In this document: in pieces, positions 47,601 to 59,152 of the stretch | How positions within the stretch are numbered: position 1 is the first letter of the stretch | Layout: each line of letters opens with the position of its first letter | Assembly (NCBI GenBank): GCA_963693085.1 | Contig: OY856409.1 | Location: forward strand, 299,378,558 to 299,442,557 | Direction: 5' to 3' | DNA: 64,000 nt | From: Alisma plantago-aquatica | Taxonomy: Eukaryota; Streptophyta; Magnoliopsida; Alismatales; Alismataceae | Made by a program: the position numbers and the translations under genes | The notes under the pieces: generated by a model | What the model saw: the letters and a program-made list of their open reading frames with translations, nothing else | What the model was told of the DNA's origin: nothing | Database searches by the model: none

Positions 47601-48349
47601 TTCAGTATTTCCCAACATCTCGTATCAGTGTTGTTCAAGAAAAATCCTGAACCGGCCGAGTCCAAGTTGCTTCTATCATGCTCGAAGAGAGCAAAATAGA
47701 AGATCTTCACCTGTGTCTCCTTGTCCAGTCCATGATGTGGACATCTCCTCAACATGACCTGGAATCGCTCCCAGGTCTCAGAATATGTTTCACCCGCCTG
47801 TTGGGTGAAATTGTGAATCTTCCTAATCATGTCGTTGGTCTTCTCAGGAGGGAAAAACCTCTCGAAGAAAACCTCCACCATATGATCCCATGATTCAACA
47901 AACTCATCATCGAGGTTATGTAGCCACTCTCTCGCAACTCCTGCCAGGGAGCTTGGGAACAACTTGAGGTACAGAACATCCTGTGGGAACCTGTCTATCT
48001 TCACCATATCGCAGTTTTCAACGAACTGACTGATGTGTGCCACTGGGTCCTCATTCTTCAACCCGTGAAATGCATTTGATTTAACCAAGTTAATCAACGC
48101 TGGATCAATCTTGTAGGTTGGAATGTTGAGCCCCTGTTTCTTGATAGGCCCCTTTGAAGCTGATGAAGAAGACGCTTTGATCTTCTCCCATATCGTCTGT
48201 GGTTCGGCCATTTCTTCTGCTTGCTCTTGCTCAGATTCAGAATCTATGTCGCTTTGGTGATCTTGCTCGTAGTAATCCTCGTCCTCTGGTCCCGGAGGTG
48301 GAACCTCAGGTGTGCGATTCGCGTAGTGTGCGCTACGTGTATGCACCAT
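44639..48349 (-). pseudogene. Gag-protease-reverse transcriptase of element B (1236 codons, then frameshift)
   Basis: Start MVHTRSAHYANR at 48349, about 160 nt after the primer site. Gag domain around residues 105-230 (VAREWLHNLDDEF, FFERFFPPEKT, ETWERFQVMLRRCPHHG). No CCHC knuckle is visible. The Gln-rich coiled region (residues 350-420) ends in MAQMAAEIASLKKP. Protease around residue 640: ALCDSRASINLMPLS, with Arg in place of the catalytic-motif Gly. RT from about residue 935: WRVCIDYRRLNAATLKDHFPLP split over the usual motifs, LDGYSGYNQI, and FMDD near residue 1110. A single-base loss near 44680 shifts the frame, ending the ORF at 44639, while RNase H continues in the next frame. Confidence 0.9.
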
Positions 48350-48511
48350 GCAAAGTACCTGAAATAAGAAAATCAGGGTTCAGTACTATGCTTTGAACGA
48401 GTAAACACAAATATAGAGAATTTTAAGAATTTTAAAGTTGTTACAAAATAAAATAAAAAAATTGTGGCCTAGAGTGGCCGCTCTTAGCACTCGAAGTGCC
48501 AATAATTCGCT

Positions 48512-48532
48512 GTATCCCCGGCAACGGTGCCA
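48512..48532 (-). promoter_or_regulatory. Primer binding site, tRNA-Asp type, element B
   Basis: Minus strand begins TGGCACCGTTGCCGGGGAT, one change from the Athila/Tat tRNA-Asp site in its first 18 bases. Six bases separate it from the LTR. Confidence 0.85.
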
Positions 48533-48538
48533 AAAACT

Positions 48539-50151
48539 TGCCGTGTATTTTACTACGTGCTTAAACGCAAGTATACGCGTCGAGTAATATAGGCATTTGT
48601 GAGGCCCGAGTCGAACTCAGGGACACGTGAATTATTGGAGACTTCTACTAACTAATCGCAATCAGCTAGGCCGAATAACAAAGTAAGGTTTGTTGTCGAA
48701 ATTAAAAGAAAATAAAATGAAACAATGAAAACAATTGATTAAAGGTTAATTTAATCAATTCAAAAGGATATCTTTAGGATTGCGGTTTCGTCGCGGGTCA
48801 ACATTGTATTAGGTTTTATATAATTCCTCACTCTTCTCTCTCTATCCGGGTAGTGGCCTGAAAACAGAATTACCCACTGTCGTGGTGTAACTCACTACTT
48901 AGGTTTAGGTTGATTCCACCGTCGTAGTAATCATTCCCCTAAACTAAGCGCATTATAAACGATCTCTCAGTTCCCACCATTAATTTTACAACTCCTTTGT
49001 CAAGGTTTTTATTGATTAATGTAGGTTTCGTCTCTTTTCAACCGTTAATCCTTCTGTCGAAGTGATTAAGGGCATTAAGCTATTATTATGGTGATCAAGC
49101 ATAACAATATATATGGAGAAAACGAAACTATACCACGGATTTGAGAGAGAAAATATGAATTATCAATATAAAATTGTCATACAATGCATTCCCGGGCTAC
49201 TCCCGGTCCTAAAGATGGAGGGTTTTAGCCTCTCATGTTCATCTCGCACGAATACATGGTAGAAATAGGGGAATTCATAAGAAAAACGTGAAACAAGTGG
49301 GAAAACCCCTGAACGGAGAAGAACCGGTAGATCCTTGGCGTAGAATACGAGATTCCCCGCCTGTCGGTGGTGGAATTCGTCTTCGGCAGCGTTCGAATCA
49401 CCGGGATGAGCTTCTGGCCTCCGTTCTCCTTTTTCTCCTTCCTCGGCACTCGTGCAATGCAAAATCCGATGATCCCCTCGTGTGGGCGGCCGTCATTAGG
49501 TATAAGTCCCTAATTAGGTCGTCAAATAACTCCAGCCATCCGATCGAGATCAAAATGAATCCAACGCATATCTGCTGGCGTCGATACCATCGACGCGGGT
49601 CGATGGTATCGACCCAGCGTATTAGCGGCAGCTTTCTTTTCTTTTCATCTGAGCGCATGTGGTCATCTCGATACCATCGACTTGGGTCGATGGTATCGAC
49701 TCTCCTTAGCGTCGGTTGTTGTCGTTTAGCGACGATGTAGCCTCAATGTGTCGATGGCATCGACTTGGGTCGATGGTATCGATGGATTCCTCGCCAGCAA
49801 TCTGAAGGGATCTCGATACCATCGACTTGAGTGTCGATGGTATCGACTCTGTGCTGCTCCTCTCGGCTGGCAATATGTGGCTTGGTCGATGGTATCGACT
49901 TCCGTCGATGGTATCGACGGAAGCAGATACTTGTTTTTCCTGAAATTCCACAACAAGACCAAGTAAATCCACACAAATTATGATAATATGATAAATAATG
50001 CTCAAAATGGTAAAACAAAGGGGATTTGACATAGAATGATGGCAAAGACCGAAATGAGTGAATTATGCAATATTATCCATAAAAATGAGTAATTAGAGCA
50101 CAAAACACATATGAAAAAGGTCTATAAATGCGACTCAAAATCATCGCATCA
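48539..50151 (-). repeat. 5' LTR of element B
   Basis: Partner of 37310-38923. It contains the same palindromic array. Target-site duplicate TTGGC follows at 50152-50156. Confidence 0.9.
49580..49920. repeat. Palindromic U3 motif array of element B, right LTR
   Basis: Same five pairs as in 38352-38690. A few positions differ between copies: one half site has ATCGAT in place of ATCGAC, and the left copy has CATCCAC where this copy has CATCGAC, so this copy is closer to consensus at that site. Confidence 0.85.
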
Positions 50152-50600
50152 TTGGCACCACAAGAGGCAACCCTAAACTAAAGAACCTTCACCTATACAA
50201 AATGATACCTCCTCTCCATGCCACCACCACCTACCTCGATGCTACAGCCATAGGAAGACCCCAATGAGAACTGACTACCTCTCCTTCTCCGATATTCCTA
50301 GAGCTCTAAGCATCAAATGGAATATCTCCCTCCTCTATAGTGTGTATTGTGTGATCTGTAGTTTTAGATCCATGAATAAGATTTGCAGAGTCCGCATAAG
50401 AAAGGATGGAGCACATATGCATATTGTTCTCAAGCATGAAACCTCGCCACCACTACTCTTGACATTGCTATCCCACAAGTTCTATTGTGTGCTACACTAG
50501 CATCATCACTACCTCATCCTCACCCCTACAACTAGCACCTACAATTGAAGGATAAGCTTGTGGTTGAGTTCAGATCAAACTATAGGTATGCCTCTCATTC
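50152..50600. other. Unrecognised coding-like remnant, right side of the element B insertion
   Basis: Continues 36663-37309. Short plus-strand frames, including a 78-codon frame at 50264-50500, show no family I know. Confidence 0.4.
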
Positions 50601-53588
50601 CACTATTCATATATATAAGAGATAAAATCTAATTAGATTAGAAAGAGTTAGATAATGATAAATGTAAATTAGTTGGATAGGCTACGTATTATAGACTTAT
50701 AATGCAATGACCCCCTCCCCCTGTTATCCCCTATTCAGGTGGACCAAGAGGGAAAGGGACATTATCAATCATACAGGACCGCAGGTTTAACAAATAACTA
50801 TAAATAATTAATAAATTTCACTATATAGGAGTGAGTTTTGTACAAGATTTCCTTTCCTCAATGGAATTACATAATATGGTTTTATAAGTTTGCAACATGA
50901 AATAAAAACTAACTACATCCTCCAAAGATTACATTACTTTATTATTGGTTTAGTGCCTTCTTCATGAGAGTCCACTTTTCATTAAACTTGTAGAAATAAC
51001 ATCATATTATCCTAAAATACTGAGAAACAAAATAGTCAGTCGATATAGAAAGTTATACTGGTATGTGGGGGAATCAAAATGTTTTCATTTATTTGTAACA
51101 ACATAACCAAGAAATTATTATTACATAAACAAAAAATTTCGTTTTCTTCATAACTTCTCAACCATTTTTACTCAACCTCTAGTATACCCTCTCTTAGGAT
51201 TTTATCCCTACAGTAGACTTTAAGCTACCTCCCAATCTGGATCTAGGTTCCTTATTGGCCACCTATCAATTTGGATCTAGGTGCCATGTCGATCTTCCCA
51301 ATCTAGGTCATGACCTCTTATGACCTTCCTAATTTGGGGCCTGGCGTAACCTTCCCAATGTAGGGCCTAGTCTTTAGTCATCACCATGACTTTACATTTA
51401 TTCCCATTCTCAATTTCCAAAGTTGGTATGCGGGTTCGAGTAAGTTATAAGAATAATATTGTGATAGACATAGTGATTGGAGGAAATATATATCATCCAA
51501 GCATTTCATTTCATTCAATTCAATAAAACCTCAAAAAATGTTGGGAAACTAAAGCGGTTAGTCATAGGCGTCACCACATACCTTGATCAGGTGCATTGGA
51601 TGTCCAAGCAAGAGCAATCAAACAAGCAACCAAGCAAATTATCCTAAAAGTTTAAGCAATACACCCATGTATTATTATTTTATCCAAATCATTATTAAGA
51701 TTAACTTGGATCTCAAGTTAGGGTTTCAAGGTCAACTTTAGGATTTCAGTATGTTTTTTGCTTTTCAAATCCTAATAACCACTTTTCATGCCCTTTAGGT
51801 TTACAAACCCTAATTTATCATTAATTACAACTTAAATCTTCAAGGAAACCCTAATTATCCAAAACATGGGTTGCTCGTTTCACATTACTTTCAAGTTTCT
51901 CTTTTTATTCATAAAATATCAGTCTTTTAGCATCAATATCTGTTAGACACATTAGAATCATCAAATCTTGGAACTTAGGGTTCTAGTTCATTTAACACAT
52001 TAAAGATGCTAACTTTAGGCACTTCCCAAAGTAGAAGTATATTTAGGTCCTAACTATATTTTTATTGGATTTTTTGTATTTTTCTAAGAAAAAATCATAT
52101 ATTACTTGCCTTAAATTGATTATTCTACTAATTACTAGAATGTTTACAAACTAATTCAATTTAGACTATAGGAGCCTTCCATCTAGGCAGAGAGCCAGGG
52201 CCCCACCCAACCAACTTGGCTGGGACGGCCAATCAGTCAATGCCAACTGAGCGGATGGCCCACGTGGTGACTCACTCAATCCAAAAGAGAAAAATGAGAA
52301 ATGTCAATAATACCCTTACCTATATAATGTGTGCTAGAAGGCAGCATCATCCTTTCCTCACTTTTCTTATTCAACCTCAGTCCCAACTCTCTTACAAGCA
52401 GGTTGGTCAACTGACGAGTTGACTCTTTGATCTAGCACATGAGCGAGGAAGCTAGGACCTTCTCCACCTTCGTATCACCTCCCTGAACCCAGAGAGCACT
52501 TCAATTCCTTCATAAAAGGTCAGGGCCATTGGGACGAGAGGGTAACTCATCGATGAGGAAGCAAGATCATCCAGGGTAGAGATCGAGATCAAGAACCAAA
52601 TTAGTGGTGTAGAAATTCTTGTGGAATTTGGTCAAATATATCGGATCAGTTGATGAGTTTGTAGATGGTCTATGACCCTCTATTTATAATCGAGGGTCAA
52701 CCATGTCTGACATGGAAATGGGTGATTCTTATAGAGATCCTCAATCTAGGAAAATCCAAGGGTAGTCCACTTTGGATTAGTCTCTTGAATCCATTGGATT
52801 AGTTTTCACACCTACTCAAGCATTGAGGTGGGAGAGAGATTTGTAATAAATTTGTAGATGTATTTTCAAGTTGCCTAAATTGGCTGAAGATAGGTGATGA
52901 TGGTGTTGTCATTGGATCACAGATCCAATGGTCCACAATCCGCACACCAAGATAAAAGGCTCAAATTAGGATTTCTAATATGAATAGAAATCGTGACATT
53001 TAATGTCTTTTCTTTCACTTTAGGGATTTTTATAAAATCTATATCTCACAAACCATCCATCCTTTTAATCTCAAATTTTAAGTGGAAGTCTTTAATGACT
53101 TTATCTAGATGTATGAAAAGATTTGGACCAAAATTAGAAAAGTAAAATATATTTTCTTAACATCCAAGTCATCCACTTATAAGGCATATATTATGCATTA
53201 AAACACATCTTTTTCTCTTTCTTTATTTTTTATTTTCTTTATTTTGGTTATTATTTCTATTAGAAACCATATGCAATCTAAAACTAATTAATTTTGTCCA
53301 TCTATGTCACTTTCTAGAGAATTCTACAGCATGCTCTTAAGCACATATAATCATTATCTATTTTCTTTTGCTCTTTGCTTATTATGGGATTTTGTTCTCT
53401 CCCTTTTCCTTTTATCCTTTATTGGAATAATAAAATAGTAGAATCCACAAAATCCATCATTCAAGGGAAAAGTTGCAAAGGAGACCATTTTTTAAAAACA
53501 GAGCACATAAATTTCCAATCAAGTCTCTTTTACTAGAAAAGTTGCATTTCAATTATTTAAAATATAAGTGAAAATTGAGCTTATAACA
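50600..53588 (-). repeat. Probable 3' LTR of a minus-strand chromovirus
   Basis: The right edge is clear: ..GCTTATAACA followed by the polypurine tract and the end of pol. The left edge is not resolved; 50600 is a guess. AT-rich, with a repeated block near 51220-51370 built on TTCCCAATCTAGG / TTCCTAATTTGGGG-type words. The section 52190-52430 is GC-richer and reminiscent of the GC-richer part of the plus-strand chromovirus LTR. Confidence 0.5.
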
Positions 53589-53602
53589 TCCTTCCCCTCT
53601 TA
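53589..53602 (-). promoter_or_regulatory. Polypurine tract of the minus-strand chromovirus
   Basis: Minus strand TAAGAGGGGAAGGA, next to the LTR start and just after the pol end, as at 19134. Confidence 0.65.
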
Positions 53603-53631
53603 TAGAAATTTTGTCCTCAAAATTCAACTAA

Positions 53632-56600
53632 TCAAACAAACAATTTAGGATAAGACTTCTCCATGTCTATCTTTAGCTCCCATGTGGCTTCATCCTCTCC
53701 ATGGTGCTTCCAAAGAACCTTTACCATCTCTATCTTTTTATCCTTGAGCTCTTTCACCTTGGTATCTAGTACCCTCATAGGCGACTCAGCGTATGTCAGC
53801 CTCCCATGGAGTTCAATAGATTCAATGCTCAGCACATGGCTTGGATCCTTCACATAGCGCTTTAGTCTGGACACATGGAACACATTATGCTTCATACTAT
53901 ATTGAGGGGGTAAGGGTAAACAATAAGCAGCTTCATCAATCCATTCTAAAATCTCAAACAGACCCATGTATCAGGGACTTAACTTTCCTTTGTTCTTAGC
54001 TATAACTAAGGGGTCAAATTTTCAAAAAGGCATGTTCTCCTACACTAAAGTGCAAGTCAGTCCACTTCACATCAGCATACGACTTTTGTCGATCTTGGGC
54101 TCTCTTCATCCTTTGCTTGATCAAAGCGACTTTATCATCATACAACTGTAGTTCTTCTAACCTCTATAAGGTCCTCTCACCTACATCATCCCAATGAAGC
54201 GGTGACCAAAATAGCCTCTCATAAAGAGCTTTGTATGGAGGCATCCCGATATTGGCTTGGTAATTATTAATGTAAGCAAACTCATCTAAGGGTAAGTATT
54301 GCTCCCATGATCCACCCGAATGGAGCACACATGCTCTCAACAAATCCTCTAAAGTCTAGATTATTCTTTCTAACTGTCCATCAGACTGGGGGTGATAATT
54401 TGTGCTAAACTTCAATCTAGTATTGAGTTCTGCATGCACCTGCTTCCATAGCTTGGAGGTGAACTTAGGGTCATGATCAGAAACAATTGAACTCAAAACA
54501 CCATGCAATTGAACTATCTCTCTATATATGGTTCATCTAGGTTTGTCACTTGGAAGTGATCTTTAAGGAAAGCAAATGTGTTGACTTAGTAAGGTGATAT
54601 ACCACAACCCATATTGCATCATGACCTTTCTTTGTCTTGGGGAGACCCACCACAAAGTCCACAGTGATATGTTTCCATTTTCGACTCAAGAATCTCAATT
54701 GATTGCATTAATTCACTAGGTAATTGGTGTTTATCCTTCACCATCTGGCACATGAGACAAATGGCCACATATGTCGCTATGTCTCTCTTCATTCCAGACC
54801 ACCAAAAGTATCGTTACAAGTCTTTAAACATCTAGTAGTGCCAAGATGTATCGTATACTTAGAACCATGAGTTTCTTATAAGATATGATTCTTCAAGGGA
54901 TAATCTTAAAGAACGCAAATACAACTTTTATAGAAGATCCCACCATCTACTCTCACTAAGAGATGTGTTTGAGGTTTCTCTAACAAACCCTTCATCTTGT
55001 CAAGCTCTGGGCTGGCTAATTGGGCAGCTACCAACTTAGTCAAAATGTCTAGTTTTATCTGGATATTAGCCACACAGATCCAATCTTCTAATGGCTATAG
55101 AGTCCACATAGCAAACTCTTCCAATTCTCCCCACTAGGTATATAAGACAGTTGCACCCTAAGTTGTTTCCAACTAAGAGTGCCTGCTACTACATTAGCTT
55201 TTCTAGGGTGATAGGTGATGGTGAAATCATAGTCTTTCATATACTCCATCCATCATCTTTGTCTCAGATTTTGGTCCTTCTCAGTCAGTAGGTACTCCAA
55301 TCATTTGTGGTTAATGAGGATTTCAAAAGTGGCTCCATAAAGATAGTGTCTCTAGATCTTCAGGGCATGTATAATCACAGACAGATCTAAATCATGTGTC
55401 GGGTAGTTTACTTCATTTGTCTTGAGCTATCTGGAGGCATGAGCAACAACATGTCTATTTTTCTCTAGCATGCATCCAAACCCCATCTGTGATGCATCGG
55501 TGAAGATCATAAAACCTTCATTACCTAATGGTAGAGTCAAAATAGGAGCGGTGGTCAACTTTTCCTTCAATTCTTGGAATTGAGCTTCACACAAATTGGA
55601 CCATACAAACTTCTTATCCTTTCGAGTGAGTTTCGTGAGGGGTAGATCGGTCTTTGAGAAATCCTTTATAAAGCATCAGTAATATCTAGCTAATCCTAGG
55701 AAGCTATGAATCTTGGAAGGGTTCTTAGGTGCTGGTCAATCACATATGGACAGAACTTTAGTAGGATCCACTAAGATGGTCCCTCCAGATATGATGTGTC
55801 TGAGGAACATGACACAATCTATCCAAAACTCACACTTTAAGAATTTCCCTTAGAACCTCTGCTTTCTCAAGATATTAAGGACTCTAACCAGGTGGTCACA
55901 GTGTTTCTCTAAGTCATTGTAGTAAACCAAGATATCATCTATGAACACTATGACAAAAAGTCTTGGAAAGGTTGGAACACACTATTCATGAGATTCATAA
56001 ACACCCTTGGGGCATTGGACAACCCAAACAACATAACCACAAACTCATAGTGGCCATAACGGGTTCGAAAAATGGTTTTTGGGATGTCCTCATTCTTGAC
56101 TCACAACTCATGATACTCGGATATTAGATCAATCTTTTAAAAGACTCGAGCTGACATGAGTTGGTCAAACAGGTCATCTATATAGGGTAAAGGATACTTG
56201 TTCTTAATGGTAGCCTGATTGATCATTTTATAGTCTATGCAAATTCAAAGTGATCCATCCTTCTTCTTCACAAAGAGGGTTGGTTCTCCCCAAGGAGAAG
56301 TGCTAGGTCAGATGAAGCCTTTCTCTAGCAATTCTTGCAGTTGTTTTTCAGTTCAACCAACTCAGTGGGGGCCATCCTATAAGGTTCCCTAGAAATAGGG
56401 TTTATCCCTGGAGCTAACTCTGTCAAAAATTCCACCTCTATCTCTCCAGAGGTATCCCAGGAAAATCATCTTAGGAACACATTTGCATAGTCCTTGGCCA
56501 CCTTTGTCTCCTCTAAAGGCTTCACCTTAGGCTCTGGCTCAGTAACTACTGTTAGGAATGCCTAACAGCCTTTGGTTATCATCTTCTTTGCATTCAAGGC

Positions 56601-57060
56601 TGACACATACAGGCTAGTGGTATCATCCTTCCTACCTCTAATGGTGAACTGTAGATGACCTAGTCTCTCTATTCTTATTTTCTTTTCCCTACAGTCTATC
56701 TTTGCCCTGTAAGTATAGAGCCAAACCATACCAATTATTAGATCAAAGTCATTCATGTCAAGAAGGATAAAATCTATAGGGATCTCATTATTCATATATT
56801 TAATCGGTATAACTAAGGTTTTTAGGGATCTCATTATTCAGATATTTAACTAGTATAATTGGGGTTTTTAGGAGAGATGCAAAGATTCAACCACTCAGGG
56901 TAGTGACGTGCAAAGCATATCCTAAATCCTTGACGTCCAAACAAAGCATAGTTGTAAGATTTCTCAAAATGAAAGTATTAGTAGAACCAGAGTGAAATAG
57001 AGATTTTACATTATGTCCCATGATCTCAAGCATGCCTACATTGTTTTCATAATCGTCAAA
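53632..57060 (-). pseudogene. Chromovirus (Tekay/Del-like) protease-to-integrase pol relic
   Basis: In order on the minus strand: protease near 57000 with HSGSTNTFI where DSGS is usual, so the catalytic Asp is His; RT with [19 protein letters not shown] near 56190 and FLGLARYY and FIKDFSK near 55680; RNase H with MIFTDASQMGFG near 55500; integrase with SIVSDHDPKFTSKLWK and NYHPQSDGQLERII near 54480-54360; and a well-kept C-terminus (YSMKHNVFHVSRLKRYVKD, LTYAESPMRVLD, MVKVLWKHHGEDEATWE) from 53967 to the stop at 53632. Many stops and frame changes upstream. A tandem duplication at 56779-56868 lies in the protease region. Confidence 0.8.
56779..56868. repeat. 45-bp tandem duplication in the protease region
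   Basis: Two copies of about 45 bp starting AGGGATCTCATTATTCA and ending GGTTTTT or GGGTTTTT, differing at about seven positions. Confidence 0.75.
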
Positions 57061-57107
57061 TTATTTGTGATGACAAGTGCACCTACCCATGTCTTTCTAA
57101 ATTAATC

Positions 57108-57478
57108 AACCAATGGAAGTTTTGGGTGGTTGTCAACTGATTGAAGTTATGGGTAGTTATTGACCTATAGAAGTATTGAGATGTGGACAGACGATGGAAA
57201 TTTTGGGTGGTTGGTAACTAATGGAAATTTCTAGGTGGTGGTTAGTCGATGGAAGTTATAGGTTGTTGATAGTCGATGGAAGTTCTGGGTGGTTCTCAAC
57301 CCATGGAAATTCGGGGTGGTTGACAACTGATGGGAGCTTTGGGTGGTCATTAACTGATAGAAATTTTAGGTGGTTAAGAACCGTTTGAAGTTTTGTAAGG
57401 TAGAAAATCGATGGAATTTATGGGTGGTCATCAACCAATGGAGATTTTGATTTTTTTTGTTATCAACCGATGGAGAAA
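57108..57478. repeat. Degenerate tandem array, unit about 27 bp
   Basis: Around 14 units of the form AACYGATGGAAGTTTTGGGT followed by GGTTNTC, with unit-length variation and drift. It lies between oppositely oriented chromovirus pol and gag relics, likely inside LTR or leader sequence. Confidence 0.8.
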
Positions 57479-58396
57479 TTGGTCTCTTGAGTGGGGAAAT
57501 GCTACCTTAAACTTGTTGACTTTCTCTCTCTTACATCCTACCTATATATACCCCTCCCAACTACCATCTAACAAGCCTATTATCAAACCCCTTGTTGCTG
57601 CTAGAGATTGACAAGAAGCCATTAGTGGATAACAAAAAGGTCTCTAAAAGAAAAAAAAAACTTGCAAGATCGTTAATGCATGCATTGGATCTAGCTTCCC
57701 TTAGACGGATCCAAGCCTTGTAACCTAGTTTCTTGCCCTACACACGTAACATATCTCCTAACCCTTTTTCTTGTTGTTTCTTACTTCTCCTCTCTATCAT
57801 TGATGAAATCGATAATACTACAAGATGAAAAGTTGGTCATATGGTTAAAGGATACTCTTTTCTTCTCTCTTTGTTATAGACGCACCTCGTTCTTAAGGAA
57901 AAGTGCTTTTAAAGGATAATGCTCAGATCTGTGCTGCTCTTTTTCATGGTTTCTTGGTTAGACTCTATTTTTTCTTCACACCTAAGGCAAGTGATATAAT
58001 TTTTGATGCATTTCTTGCCTACTTATTTCATGCACCACACTAATCTTGTTCTAAAACACTTAAAGATTCTAAAAGATGATCTCTTATGTCCTATTTGGTG
58101 TGAGCAAGATGGAGATATGAATTTTCTCATCTTCCTTAACCCCTAAATATATTTTCTATTGTATTTTTTAGATCCTCTCTTTAAACATGCATAGACAACA
58201 TTTGATATACATATGTAAATGTTCCTGAAATATAATTTTTATGGTGTCTTTTTTCCAAAAGATGGGAAATAGACCTACTGTTTTAATGCATGCGTATTTT
58301 TTTACATAGTGTTCATGGTAATCTGGTAAAACTTTATTTTATTTGGAAGCTATTAAACCTTATGGAATGAGATAGCAATCCCTTATAATAGACTAG
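57479..58396. other. Leader or LTR-like sequence between the array and gag
   Basis: A plus-strand TATATATA lies at about 57541-57550, followed by C-rich sequence, which would suit a promoter. No primer site or LTR boundary could be identified, and there is no coding frame of note. Confidence 0.35.
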
Positions 58397-59152
58397 TATG
58401 GAAGGAGCAACCAATATCTGGTGGGAGAACCACATCATGGTACGAGATCTAAATGAAGACCTAATGGCCTGGAGTGACTTCAGAACCATCTTCTCTTCCA
58501 GATTGTACATGTCTCTGCCAAGAAAGATAAAGAGAGGGAGTTCACATACCTAGTTTAGGGTAGTCTATTTGTAGTAGACTTCGCCCGCAAGTTCTACCTC
58601 TTGGAGAAGTTTGGTTACATGTTGACTGAGGAAAGATGGGTGGATCACTTCATAGAATGTCTCCACCCTGCAATCAAGCCTCATGTAATGGAAACCAGAC
58701 CAAAAAACTTCACTGACACCTAAAACATCACCCTGGACATGGAGAAGATGATGATGCCTCCATTGAACCCACCAAAGGGGTATCTAGGTTTCATTGAAGG
58801 TACCTATGGCATGAGGAATGAGCATAAGAAAGGACAAGGATGCAACAATACTAAAGGAATACATGGAAGAAAAGGAAAACCCCACAATGAAAATCACCAC
58901 CCTAGATGCCGCAACTATGGAAAAGAACACCCGGGCAAGTCCCGCTTGGAGAAGAAGGGGTGCTTCTGTTGCCAGCAAGAGGGACACTTTCAGGCCAACT
59001 ATCCTCTTCCTGACCTGAGAGATCTGGGCCCAGTAGCAACCCAACCTGTGGTAGAAATACCACTAGCAGTAGCAGTCGCACAAACTATAGCCCCACCCAT
59101 AGGAGAGACGAGACATGCTCAGGTGTTTGCCATTGACAGTGAAGAGGTGTAG
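58397..59152 (+). pseudogene. Chromovirus gag C-terminal relic on the plus strand
   Basis: Begins within the gag domain (MEGATNIWWENH near 58397), shifts frame, continues with FARKFYLLEKFGYMLTEERW and HFIECLHPAIKPHVM near 58570-58690, then the double knuckle region (CRNYGKEHPGKSRLEKKG, then CFCCQQEGHFQANY), in which the last Cys is Tyr, and stops at 59150. Tekay/Del type by its knuckle spacing. No protease follows on this strand; the nearest pol relic is on the minus strand to the left. Confidence 0.75.

Larger units (their letters stand above)
37310..50151 (-). mobile_element. Element B: nearly complete Athila-like Ty3/gypsy element
   Basis: LTRs of about 1.61 kb (37310-38923, 48539-50151), perfect 5-bp duplication TTGGC (37305-37309, 50152-50156), primer site at 48512-48532 and polypurine tract at 38924. 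Order on the minus strand: gag-PR-RT (48349-44639), RNase H-INT (44642-42852), motif-array spacer (42676-42133), accessory gene (41916-40461). By eye I count about 35 differences between the LTRs (about 2%), so this is the youngest dated insertion in the window. One frameshift and one nonsense codon break pol. Confidence 0.9.

Noticed and set aside
44639..48349. Endogenous pararetrovirus as the source of the RT sequences
   Set aside because: LTRs, target-site duplications, primer sites, polypurine tracts and integrase show Ty3/gypsy LTR retrotransposons.
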